Assembly (NCBI RefSeq): GCF_016863435.1
Contig: NZ_BOOW01000008.1
Coordinates: forward strand, 124,001-188,000
DNA length: 64,000 nt
Reading direction: 5' to 3'
Source: Sinosporangium siamense
GTDB taxonomy: Bacteria > Actinomycetota > Actinomycetes > Streptosporangiales > Streptosporangiaceae
The position numbers and the translations under genes are program-made. Each line of letters starts with the position of its first letter. Position 1 is the first letter of the stretch. The notes beneath the pieces are model-generated. The model saw nothing but the letters and a program-made list of their open reading frames with translations, did no database searches and was not told where the DNA came from. Of this stretch, positions 1 to 8,232 are shown piece by piece.

Positions 1-363
1 ATCTTTGGCGGGAAGTCCGTGCCAATCTTGTCGGTCGTGTGCCTTAGCGGCACTGCCGATCCGCGGTGCGAAAAGAATGATCCGTGGAACCGCCGTTCTA
101 TGCCGAGGTGAAGGTCCCATGGGAAGGACGCGCTAACTGTTACGCCACAAGCAGGTCCACCCTGTCATTCCCTGTGCGTATTTTTCGCCTCTCCGCTTCG
201 ACGGAGGCGCTGTGACCAGTGGAGACGTCCTCTCCGGGGAATTCCTGGCCTGAGGGGGAATCGCATAGCCCCTATTCTTCGCTTGTCATGGGCGATGCCA
301 CGCGCCAGGATGTTCTGGTAATGCGGCCGTACCCTTCGGGCCGCGCGTGTTCCGGAGGCAAAT
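1..363. other. Upstream non-coding region
   Basis: No coding region is convincing here on either strand. The only long frame, on the minus strand, lies opposite the start of the next gene and has no recognisable domain. The stretch should hold the promoter of the oxidoreductase at 364. A GGAGG ribosome-binding site sits at its end, about six bases before the GTG start. I see no clear operator, repeat or RNA. Confidence 0.5.
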
Positions 364-2787
364 GTGTCCAGTCCGTCTGCGTTTTCTGAGCTAAACTCCA
401 CAAATGGCTTGGAGCATGCCGACGTCGTCGTGGTGGGGTCTGGTTTCGGTGGATCTGTAGCCGCTTATCGATTAGCGCAGGCGGGGCGCTCGGTGGTGCT
501 GCTGGAGCGGGGAAAGACTTATCCCCCGGGCGGCTTCGCCCGCACCCCGGCTGAGATGAGCCGCAACTTCTGGGACCCGAGTGAAGGGTTGCACGGCCTG
601 TTCAACATCTGGGCCTTCCCCGGGCTCTACGGCGTCGTGTCGAGTGGTCTCGGCGGGGGTTCGCTCATCTACGCCAACGTCCTGCTCCGCAAGGACGAGC
701 GGTGGTTCGTGCACGAGTCGCCGCTGCCCGGCGGCGGTTATGAGCACTGGCCGATCGGCCGGGCCGACCTCGACCCCCATTACGCGGAGGTCGAGCGAAT
801 GCTCGGCGCCACGCCCTACCCCTACTCAGACACCGCCAAGACGGTGGCGATGAGGGAAAGCGCGGAGCGGCTGGGCCTGCGGTGGTCGCGACCGCCCTTG
901 GCGGTGTCGTTCGCGGGTGCTCCGGGTGAGGCTCCCATGCCGCGCACCCCGATCGCGCCGGGGGAGTTCCCCAATCTGCACGGGCTGCCGCGCAGCACCT
1001 GCAAGTTGTGCGGGGAGTGTGACATCGGCTGCAACGACGGGGCGAAGAACACCCTCGACCACACTTATCTGTCTGCCGCCAAACACTATGGCGCCGACCT
1101 GCGGACACGCAGCGAAGTCCGGGGCATCTCGCCGTTGCCCGGCGGCGGCTACGAGGTGCGCTACGTGGTGCATCTCCCGGAGAACGAAGGGCGGAAGCTC
1201 GCCACGTCCGAACTGCCGCTGCGTGCCGTCCGCTGTGACAGGCTGGTGCTCGCGGCCGGCGCGCTCGGCACCTCCTATCTGCTGCTGCGCAATCGTTCGG
1301 CCTTTCCCGGCCTGAGCCGCACCATCGGGACGCGATTCTGCGGCAACGGCGACCTGCTGACATTCCTGGTCGACGCGAAGGATCGTGCGACCGGGGCGAC
1401 CCGGCGCATCGAGGGTAGCCGCGGGACGGTCATCACCAGTGCGATCCGGGTGGGCGACGATGTCGACGGCGACGGCTCGAAAGGGCGTGGTTTCTACATC
1501 CAGGACGCCGGTTATCCGGCCTTCGCCGAGTGGTTGTTCGAGGCGGCGCAGCTCCCCGACAGGATGAAAAGGGTGACGCGTTTCGCCGCCGAGCGGCTGC
1601 AGAGCAGGCTACGCAGGTCGTCGGCCTCCGATATCTCCGCTTCCCTGAGCTCGCTGCTCGGGCCGGGTGCGCTCGGGCAGGGGTCGATGCCGCTGCTCGG
1701 AATGGGCCGCGACATCCCCGACGGCATTATGCGGCTGCGCGAGGGATATCTCGACGTCACCTGGACGACCGCCACTTCCGAGGACTATTTCCACCGGCTG
1801 CGCGAGACGATGCGTGAGATCGCCGAGGATCTCGGTGCGCGTTTCATCGACAATCCCATCTGGTGGGCCAAGCAGGTGGTCACCGTACACCCGCTGGGCG
1901 GTGCGCCTATGGGACGGCATCCGGAGGAGGGCACCTGTGACGAGTTCGGGGAGGTGTTCGGCTTTCCTGGCCTGCATGTGCTCGACGGCGCTCTGCTGCC
2001 CGGCTCGGTGGGAGCCAATCCGGCCTTGACGATCGCCGCCGTGGCCGACCGCGCGTGCGACCGCATTCTGTCGTCGCCGCCGGCCCCGCCACGCCCGCGG
2101 ACGGCGACCGCGGAGCACAAGGCGGAGGCGGCGGCGCGGACGGAAAGGGACGGTGCCACCGGCCTGTCCTTCACCGAGAAGATGCGGGGCTTTATCGCGC
2201 TCGGCATCGACAATCCGGAGAGAGGCGCCGAGCTGGGCCGGCACAACGACCACCGGTTGATGTTCCGCCTCACCATCACCACCGACGACGTGGACGCGTT
2301 CGTCGCCGACGCCGATCACATGTGCCGGGCCGAGGGTTATGTCGACTGCGACATGCTCGGCGGGCGGCTGGAGGTCGTCCAGGGGTGGTTCAACCTGTTC
2401 ACCAAGGACGGCGACGACGATCGGCGCCGGATGCTTTATCGGCTGCACCTCGCCGACACCGGCGGCAATCACCTGACGCTGGTCGGTTTCAAGGACGTCC
2501 ACGATGACGCGGGCGCCGATGTGTGGCGGGACACCTCCACGCTTTATGTGCGTGTTCTCGCCGACCACGTCATGCCCGCGGGCGACGAGGACGCCAAGGT
2601 GATCGCGAGCGGTGTGATCACCATTCACGTGCCGGACTTCCTCCGCCAGCTCACCACGTTCACCACCAGCGGGCCGCGGCCGGCACATGCGTTTGCGCAG
2701 TTCGGGCGGCTGTTCCTCGGGGAGCTCTGGGAGGTCTACGGCTCGTTTTTCAGCGACGAAGATCCTGATGTGGAGAGAGACGCATGA
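364..2787 (+). CDS. GMC-family FAD oxidoreductase (cholesterol-oxidase-like) with extra C-terminal domain
   Basis: Predicted flavin alcohol or sterol oxidase. The N-terminus (residues about 20-51) is a Rossmann dinucleotide fold with a GSGFGG motif and a following LLERG acidic strand. The GMC catalytic region is present: H509 in VHPLGG and N552 in GANPAL. Residues 213-223 hold four cysteines spaced C-x2-C-x2-C-x3-C just before GAKNT, a pattern I recall from ChoD-type oxidases. After about residue 600 there is a further region of about 200 residues that I cannot assign and that is absent from minimal GMC enzymes. The GTG start is supported by GGAGG upstream. The stop overlaps the start of the hydrolase at 2784, so the two are probably co-translated and may act on the same lipid substrate. 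The substrate is unknown. Confidence 0.85.
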   Translation: MSSPSAFSELNSTNGLEHADVVVVGSGFGGSVAAYRLAQAGRSVVLLERGKTYPPGGFARTPAEMSRNFWDPSEGLHGLFNIWAFPGLYGVVSSGLGGGSLIYANVLLRKDERWFVHESPLPGGGYEHWPIGRADLDPHYAEVERMLGATPYPYSDTAKTVAMRESAERLGLRWSRPPLAVSFAGAPGEAPMPRTPIAPGEFPNLHGLPRSTCKLCGECDIGCNDGAKNTLDHTYLSAAKHYGADLRTRSEVRGISPLPGGGYEVRYVVHLPENEGRKLATSELPLRAVRCDRLVLAAGALGTSYLLLRNRSAFPGLSRTIGTRFCGNGDLLTFLVDAKDRATGATRRIEGSRGTVITSAIRVGDDVDGDGSKGRGFYIQDAGYPAFAEWLFEAAQLPDRMKRVTRFAAERLQSRLRRSSASDISASLSSLLGPGALGQGSMPLLGMGRDIPDGIMRLREGYLDVTWTTATSEDYFHRLRETMREIAEDLGARFIDNPIWWAKQVVTVHPLGGAPMGRHPEEGTCDEFGEVFGFPGLHVLDGALLPGSVGANPALTIAAVADRACDRILSSPPAPPRPRTATAEHKAEAAARTERDGATGLSFTEKMRGFIALGIDNPERGAELGRHNDHRLMFRLTITTDDVDAFVADADHMCRAEGYVDCDMLGGRLEVVQGWFNLFTKDGDDDRRRMLYRLHLADTGGNHLTLVGFKDVHDDAGADVWRDTSTLYVRVLADHVMPAGDEDAKVIASGVITIHVPDFLRQLTTFTTSGPRPAHAFAQFGRLFLGELWEVYGSFFSDEDPDVERDA

Positions 2788-3827
2788 GCAGACCCACGAT
2801 ACGGACCGACCACGTGACGGAGATCGTGCCTTTCACCGCGCTGGACGGCCATCCGCTCACCCTGGTTCACGTCACGGGGCGGGAGGCGCCCGTCCGGGGG
2901 CCCGTGATGCTTGTGCACGGCGCGGGTGTGCGGGCCGAGATATTCCGGCCGCCCACGTCCCGCACTCTCGTCGACGTGCTTCTCGACGAGGGTTTCGACG
3001 TGTGGATGCTTAACTGGCGCGCGTCGATCGACCTCGAGCCGGTGCCGTGGACGCTCGACGAGGTGGCGGCCTACGACCATCCGGCGGCGGTGCACAAAGT
3101 GCTCAAGGCCACCGGAGCACAGTCCCTGAAGGCGGTCGTGCATTGCCAGGGATCGACGTCGTTCACCATATCCGCGCTGGCGGGGCTCCTGCCCGAGGTG
3201 GACACGATCGTCAGCAACGCGGTGTCTCTGCACACCGTCATTCCCTCGTGGTCGAGATTCAAGATCCAGACGGTGGCGCCACTGATCGCCAGGCTTACGC
3301 CGTATATCTCTCCGGCGTGGGGCGACCGCAGTGAGGGCTGGTTGCCGTGGGTGATGAAGACATTTGTGCGTCTCACCCATCGTGAATGCGACAACCTGGT
3401 GTGCCGCATGGTGAGTTTCACCTACGGCAGCGGCTTTCCCGCCCTGTGGTCGCACAGAAACCTCGACGCCGCCACGCATGACTGGGTGCGCGGGGAGTTC
3501 GCCGAGGTGCCGATGACGTTCTTCGCGCAGATGGCCGACTGCGTGACGTCGGGACATCTGGTGCCGGTGTCCAGGTTGCCGGGCCTGCCCGAGTCCTACG
3601 TCGCGCAGGCGCCCAAGACCGACGCGCGTTTCGCCTTCCTGGCCGGTGAGGAGAACCTGTGTTTCCTGCCGGAGAGCCAGCGGCGCAGCTTTGAGTTCTT
3701 CAACCGCCACCGGGCCGGCAAGGACACACTGCACACGGTGCCGGGTTATGGGCACCTCGACATGCTTCTCGGGAAGAACGCCGCACGCGACGTCTTCCCC
3801 CTCATCGTCTCCGAACTGACGGGCTGA
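2784..3827 (+). CDS. Alpha/beta hydrolase with cysteine at the nucleophile elbow
   Basis: An alpha/beta-fold enzyme of 347 residues. The oxyanion-side motif VHGAG lies near residue 46. The nucleophile elbow reads VHCQGS with C121 where serine is usual, as in polyhydroxyalkanoate synthases. The likely catalytic histidine is H324 in GYGHLD. There is no signal peptide. The ATG overlaps the oxidoreductase stop as ATGA, a sign of translational coupling. I recall GMC oxidoreductases fused to such hydrolases in single proteins of over 1000 residues; here the two halves are separate genes. Function is inferred as processing of the lipid or alcohol handled by the oxidoreductase. Whether it is an esterase, thioesterase or acyltransferase cannot be told. 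Confidence 0.75.
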   Translation: MSRPTIRTDHVTEIVPFTALDGHPLTLVHVTGREAPVRGPVMLVHGAGVRAEIFRPPTSRTLVDVLLDEGFDVWMLNWRASIDLEPVPWTLDEVAAYDHPAAVHKVLKATGAQSLKAVVHCQGSTSFTISALAGLLPEVDTIVSNAVSLHTVIPSWSRFKIQTVAPLIARLTPYISPAWGDRSEGWLPWVMKTFVRLTHRECDNLVCRMVSFTYGSGFPALWSHRNLDAATHDWVRGEFAEVPMTFFAQMADCVTSGHLVPVSRLPGLPESYVAQAPKTDARFAFLAGEENLCFLPESQRRSFEFFNRHRAGKDTLHTVPGYGHLDMLLGKNAARDVFPLIVSELTG

Positions 3828-3878
3828 GCCCGGCCAGAGGAGCGCCGCCCCTGTGAGGTGACCGGAGTGCCGCCGGGG

Positions 3879-4118
3879 TCACTCGTCGCGGAAGGACAGG
3901 CCGTGCGCCGCCAACGCCTCGCGCAGGATCGGGATCGTGGACGGCCCCACGCCGTGCAGCTTGAGGATCTCGCGCGCGGTGCGTCCCGTGAGCTGATCGA
4001 GGTGCGTGATCCCGATCTCGGCCAGCGCGCGGCGCGCGGGGTTTGAGGTCTTCGGCAGGTCGATGGGCACGGTGGCACCTCCGGCGGCGTCCTGACTGCA
4101 CAGCAGGGATGCCATCAT
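3879..4118 (-). CDS. Small helix-hairpin-helix DNA-binding protein
   Basis: A 79-residue protein whose C-terminal 50 residues resemble the helix-hairpin-helix fold of the RNA polymerase alpha-subunit C-terminal domain: NPARRALAEIGITHL, then REILKLHGVGPSTIP. Small proteins like this are common in actinomycetes and are usually annotated only as DNA-binding. It faces the hydrolase at 2784 convergently and is divergent from the padR gene at 4229. The start could be this ATG or the next codon, which is also ATG. No enzymatic motif is seen, and the cellular role is unknown. Confidence 0.7.
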   Translation of the reverse strand: MMASLLCSQDAAGGATVPIDLPKTSNPARRALAEIGITHLDQLTGRTAREILKLHGVGPSTIPILREALAAHGLSFRDE

Positions 4119-4186
4119 GCCCGACGCCTCCGACAGTTCTCCCGCGGCGAGGGTCGCCCCCTCCTGCGGCGGGCAGCCCCCGGACC

Positions 4187-4220
4187 TGTGTATACAAAGT
4201 GTGTATACACATTATGTATA
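4187..4220. promoter_or_regulatory. Palindromic operator for the PadR regulator
   Basis: Just upstream of padR lies a perfect 12-bp palindrome, TGTGTATACACA, at 4200-4211. A near copy, TGTGTATACAAA, sits at 4187-4198, and a further TATGTATA lies at 4213-4220. The block is AT-rich in a GC-rich setting and ends eight bases before the start codon. PadR regulators commonly repress their own operons through such sites, so autoregulation is inferred. Confidence 0.7.
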
Positions 4221-4228
4221 GTCGGGTC

Positions 4229-4753
4229 ATGTCTCTCTCCCATACGCTGCTGGCGCTGTTGGAGCGTGCCCCCAGCCACGGATACGACCTCAAGCAGGCA
4301 TTCGACGCGAGGTTCGGTCACGATCGCCCACTGCACTATGGACAGGTCTACTCAACCCTCGCCAGGCTTCTGAAGAACGGCCTCATCCAGATAGACGCCG
4401 TCGAGCCCGGCGAAGGCCCCGAGCGCAAGCGCTACGCCATCACCGACGCGGGCGTGACCGACGTGGCCGAGTGGATGGCCAGGCCGGAGAGGCCGGAGCC
4501 CTACCTCCAAAGCACCCTCTACACCAAGGTCGTGCTGGCGCTGCTCACCGGCCGCGACGCCACGGAGGTGCTCGACGTGCAGCGCGGCGCGCACCTGGCC
4601 CTGATGCGCGAGCTGACCCGCCGCAAGTCCACCGGCGACCTCGCCGACGCCCTCATCTGCGACCACGCCATCTTCCATCTGGAAGCCGACCTGCGCTGGC
4701 TGGAGCTGACCGCGGCCCGCCTCGGGCAACTCGCGGAGGCGGTGCACCCGTGA
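4229..4753 (+). CDS. PadR-family transcriptional regulator
   Basis: A 174-residue regulator. The N-terminal winged helix (residues about 1-80) shows the PadR signature: LLALLERAPSHGYDLK, then GQVYSTLARLLKNGLI and the wing segment GPERKRYAITDAG. The C-terminal half is the helical dimerisation region. The start was placed at the ATG after the palindromic block, because PadR proteins begin one or two residues before the first helix; an upstream open extension has no matching domain. The stop overlaps the GTG of the ATPase gene. It is the likely repressor of the following ABC transporter genes. Confidence 0.9.
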   Translation: MSLSHTLLALLERAPSHGYDLKQAFDARFGHDRPLHYGQVYSTLARLLKNGLIQIDAVEPGEGPERKRYAITDAGVTDVAEWMARPERPEPYLQSTLYTKVVLALLTGRDATEVLDVQRGAHLALMRELTRRKSTGDLADALICDHAIFHLEADLRWLELTAARLGQLAEAVHP

Positions 4754-5427
4754 GCCTCCTGCTCTCCGCACGCGACCTCCGCAAGACCTACGGTTCCACC
4801 GTCGCCCTCAACGGCGCCGATCTCGACGTCTCCGCGGGGGAGATCGTCGCCGTCATGGGACCGTCGGGCTCCGGGAAGTCGACGCTCATGCACTGCCTCG
4901 CCGGCATCGTGCGCCCCGACTCCGGCCGGGTGCTCTACCGCGACCTGGACGTGACCGCGGCCTCCGACTCCGAGCGCAGCGCCCTGCGGCGCGGTGAGTT
5001 CGGCTTCGTCTTCCAGTTCGGTCAGCTCGTGCCCGAGCTGACCTGCGTGGAGAACGTCGCCCTGCCGCTCCGCATGGAAGGCGTCAAGCGCGAGGAGGCC
5101 GAGCGGCGCGCGCAGTCGTGGCTGGAGCGGCTCGACGTCGCCGACATGGCACGCAAACGCCCCGGCCGGATCTCCGGCGGGCAGGGGCAGCGGGTCGCCG
5201 TCGCCAGAGCACTCGTCACCGAGCCCCGCGTGGTGTTCGCCGACGAGCCGACGGGGGCTCTCGACTCCCTCAACGGCGAGATGGTCATGCGCCTGTTCAC
5301 GCACTGCGCCGAGGAGTTCGGCACGGCGGTGGTGCTGGTCACCCACGAGCCCTCGGTCGCGGCCTACTCCCACCGCGAGGTCGTCGTCCGCGACGGCTCG
5401 ATCCGTACGACGGCGGGCACCCTTTGA
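4750..5427 (+). CDS. ABC transporter ATP-binding protein (MacB/LolD-type)
   Basis: A 225-residue ATPase. Walker A is GPSGSGKST at residues 37-45, the signature is ISGGQGQR at about 141-148, and Walker B is VVFADEPTG at about 160-168, followed by the switch histidine in LVTHEP. The class is the one that pairs with FtsX-like permeases in export of drugs, peptides or lipoproteins. The GTG start overlaps the padR stop (GTGA), and the stop overlaps a TTG start of the permease, so the three genes form a tightly coupled operon. The transported compound is unknown. Confidence 0.93.
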   Translation: MSLLLSARDLRKTYGSTVALNGADLDVSAGEIVAVMGPSGSGKSTLMHCLAGIVRPDSGRVLYRDLDVTAASDSERSALRRGEFGFVFQFGQLVPELTCVENVALPLRMEGVKREEAERRAQSWLERLDVADMARKRPGRISGGQGQRVAVARALVTEPRVVFADEPTGALDSLNGEMVMRLFTHCAEEFGTAVVLVTHEPSVAAYSHREVVVRDGSIRTTAGTL

Positions 5428-7694
5428 GCGGGCGGGCGGCCGGTCATTTCGCCTACGGCGCCCTCCTCGCCGTCCGCGGCGGCGCCACCGGCTGGACCAG
5501 GATGTTGCTGACCGGCGTGGCGATCGGGCTCGGAGTCGCGTTTCTGCTGCTGGCGGCGGCCATCCCCACAGTGATGGACGGGCGCGACGCCCGCCTTTCC
5601 GCACGCACCGAGCCAACCGGGTTGCAGCCTCCGCCGCGTGGCGACGACACCCTGCTGATGGCCACGTACGACACCTTGTTCCGCGATCAGGTGATCGTCG
5701 GGCGCATCCTGCAGGTCGAGGGCAGGAGAGCGCCGATTCCGCCGGGGTTGCCGAGGTTGCCGCAACCGGGGGAGATGATGGTGTCGCCGGCGCTCGCCGA
5801 GCTGCTGGCCGCATCCGACGGCGCGCTCCTGCGCCTGCGGCTGCCCTGGCGTGTGGCGGCCACAATCGGCGCCGAAGGGCTCGAAGGCCCTGCGGAGCAC
5901 ATGGTCTACATCGGCAGCGGCAAACTCGACGAGTCCGTCTCGAGGCGTGTGAGATCCTTCGGCAACTCGTCCGAAAGAGAGGGCTTACCGCCCGCGCTCA
6001 TCCTGCTGACGATAATCGCGCTGATCGTGCTGCTGCTGCCGGTCGCGGTGTTCGTGGCCGCCGCGATCCGTTTCGGCGGCGAGTCGAGAGACCGGCGTTT
6101 CGCCGTGCTCCGCCTTGTCGGGGCGGACATGCGCATGATCCGGAGTTTCGCCGTCGGGGAGGCGATGGTCAGCGCCCTCCTCGGACTGCTGTTCGGCGGC
6201 CTCTTCTTCCTCGCCGGGCGGCAACTCGCCCAAGTGGTGTCGTTGTGGCGGATGAGCGTCTACCCCTCCGACATCACCCCCAATCCGATCTTGGCCGTGC
6301 TCGTCGTCCTGCTGATCCCGCTGCTCACAGTGTTGGTGACCCTCAACACCCTGCGCAACGTGGCATATGAACCCCTCGGAGTCGTACGGCGGAGCCACGC
6401 GGGCCGGCGGCGCGTCTGGTGGCGACTGCTGTTCCCCGTCCTCGGGCTGGTCATGCTCGCACCGCTGCTCGTCCAGAGGGGCGACACCGGCGTGATCACC
6501 TTCGTCCTTGCCGCCGGCGGCACGGCGCTGCTGCTCACGGGTGTCGCGACGCTGCTGCCGTGGCTGGTGGAGGTGGCAGTCCGCCCACTCGGCGCCGGCG
6601 CGGTGCCGTGGCAGCTCGCGGTGCGCCGCATCCAGGCCGACAGCGCGTCGGCCGCGCGGCTCGTCACCGGCATATCCGTGGCGATGGCAGGCGGCATCGC
6701 GCTGCAGACGCTGGTGACCGGCATGCAGTCCTTGTACACCACTCCGACCGGTGCCGACCTCGGTCGGGCTCAGATGAGGGTCGCACCCGCGACGGAACTG
6801 CCGCGCGCCGAGCGCGCGAAGCTCACCACCGCCGTGACCGAGTCCAAAGGGGTGCGTTCCGTCATCGCCACGACCTCCATCATGATCACCCGGCCCGGGA
6901 ACGAGCAGCTCGTACCGTTGATCATCGGCTCCTGTGCCGAACTTCGGCAGCTGGCAGAGATCGCCACATGTGCTGAAGGCGATGTGTTCATCGGACAGGG
7001 AAAGGAAAGCACACCCCTCCCCGGGGAAAAGGTCACAGGAAAGGATCTGACCTGGACCATCCCGGCGGACGCCGCCAAGGTCACGGCCCGGCCGCCTCAG
7101 GGCGGCGAGTATTGGGACGGCGTGGTCCTCACCACCCCGGCGGCCGCTCCCAAGAGCCTCCGCGACCCGCTCGCCCTGCACCTCTTCGTCAACCTCAACT
7201 CCCAAGAACCGGACGCCGCAGAACACGTCCGCAACACCGTCGCGGCGTATGACCCGCTGATGCACGTCTCCGCCATACGCGACGTCGAGACCAACACCAG
7301 GTTCGACGCCATCGTGCGCGGCATCTACAGCGGCACGGCGGGCGCTCTCGCCCTCATCGGGCTCAGCATGCTGGCCACCGTACTCGACGGGCTCCGCGAA
7401 CGCCGGCGTCTCCTCGCCTCCCTCGCGGCCTTCGGCACCAGGCGCAGCACACTGAGCTGGTCGACCCTGTGGGAAGCCGTCATTCCCCTGACACTCGGCC
7501 TCGCCGTCGCCGGACTGATCGGCACTGTCCTCGGGGCCGTTCTGCTGCGCATGCTGGACCTGCCGGTACTTTTGCACGCGACACCCGCACTCGCGATCAC
7601 CGGCGCGGGGGTGGCGGTGATTTTGCTGGTCACGGTCCTCAGCCTGCCTCTCCAGTGCAGGCTCACCCGTCCCGAGGAGCTGCGTACGGAGTGA
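5424..7694 (+). CDS. FtsX-like ABC transporter permease
   Basis: A 756-residue membrane protein with an N-terminal membrane segment (residues about 25-50), an extracytoplasmic stretch, and two blocks of hydrophobic segments, each with FtsX-type features such as the RRFAVLRLVGA-like loop. This matches the two-repeat permeases of PadR-linked ABC exporters. I chose the TTG at 5424, which overlaps the ATPase stop by four bases; the frame is open further upstream, but that part lies inside the ATPase gene. The next in-frame ATG, at 5502, would cut into the first membrane helix. Likely one subunit of an exporter with the ATPase. Confidence 0.85.
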   Translation: MSGRAAGHFAYGALLAVRGGATGWTRMLLTGVAIGLGVAFLLLAAAIPTVMDGRDARLSARTEPTGLQPPPRGDDTLLMATYDTLFRDQVIVGRILQVEGRRAPIPPGLPRLPQPGEMMVSPALAELLAASDGALLRLRLPWRVAATIGAEGLEGPAEHMVYIGSGKLDESVSRRVRSFGNSSEREGLPPALILLTIIALIVLLLPVAVFVAAAIRFGGESRDRRFAVLRLVGADMRMIRSFAVGEAMVSALLGLLFGGLFFLAGRQLAQVVSLWRMSVYPSDITPNPILAVLVVLLIPLLTVLVTLNTLRNVAYEPLGVVRRSHAGRRRVWWRLLFPVLGLVMLAPLLVQRGDTGVITFVLAAGGTALLLTGVATLLPWLVEVAVRPLGAGAVPWQLAVRRIQADSASAARLVTGISVAMAGGIALQTLVTGMQSLYTTPTGADLGRAQMRVAPATELPRAERAKLTTAVTESKGVRSVIATTSIMITRPGNEQLVPLIIGSCAELRQLAEIATCAEGDVFIGQGKESTPLPGEKVTGKDLTWTIPADAAKVTARPPQGGEYWDGVVLTTPAAAPKSLRDPLALHLFVNLNSQEPDAAEHVRNTVAAYDPLMHVSAIRDVETNTRFDAIVRGIYSGTAGALALIGLSMLATVLDGLRERRRLLASLAAFGTRRSTLSWSTLWEAVIPLTLGLAVAGLIGTVLGAVLLRMLDLPVLLHATPALAITGAGVAVILLVTVLSLPLQCRLTRPEELRTE

Positions 7695-7744
7695 CCCTCA
7701 GGGCCGTTCGCCGATTGTCGGAGGGCTCTGATAGATGTGGGCGC

Positions 7745-8104
7745 ATGGGTGTGAGCATTGACGAGTTCCTCGACATGGTCTTGGAGCTCCCCGGGGTCGA
7801 GCAGGCCCACAGCCAGGACTGGATCGCCTTGAAGGTCAGGGACAAGGGGTTCGGCTACCTGTGGCCGGCCACCGAGACGGTGGGGCTCAAGGCGACCATC
7901 GAGGAGCAGATCGCCTTGGTGGCCGAGCGTCCCCATGTGTTCGAGCCTCAGTTCACCGCCGGCCGATTCGGGTGGGTGGTGGTCCACCTCGACGGCATCG
8001 ACGCCGACGAGCTGCTTGAGCTTGTCACGGAGGCATGGTGCCTGACCGCCCCGCAGCAGATGGTCGCCGAGTTTGAGGCCGACCATCCCAAGCTTGGGTT
8101 ATAG
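7745..8104 (+). CDS. MmcQ/YjbR family protein
   Basis: A 119-residue protein matching the MmcQ/YjbR (DUF419) family, a small double-wing fold often called DNA-binding without direct proof. The family pattern is visible: an N-terminal ELPGVEQAH segment, a central block on substrate-like lysines (WIALKVRDKGFGYLWPAT) and a C-terminal ELVTEAWCLTAPQQM. It begins at an ATG 50 bases after the permease stop and may be in the same transcript, but has no evident link to transport. Function unknown. Confidence 0.8.
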   Translation: MGVSIDEFLDMVLELPGVEQAHSQDWIALKVRDKGFGYLWPATETVGLKATIEEQIALVAERPHVFEPQFTAGRFGWVVVHLDGIDADELLELVTEAWCLTAPQQMVAEFEADHPKLGL

Positions 8105-8232
8105 CGCGGGCTTTCCGGAGAGTGGCTCTGCCGGCACCTTGTGGTGGCGTGCCGGGTTCGCGGGTTGCCGGAGCTTCAAAAGTGCACGGCAACCGTCCGT
8201 TCGACAAGGGTGAGCGGTCTGAGAGCCGTGGT

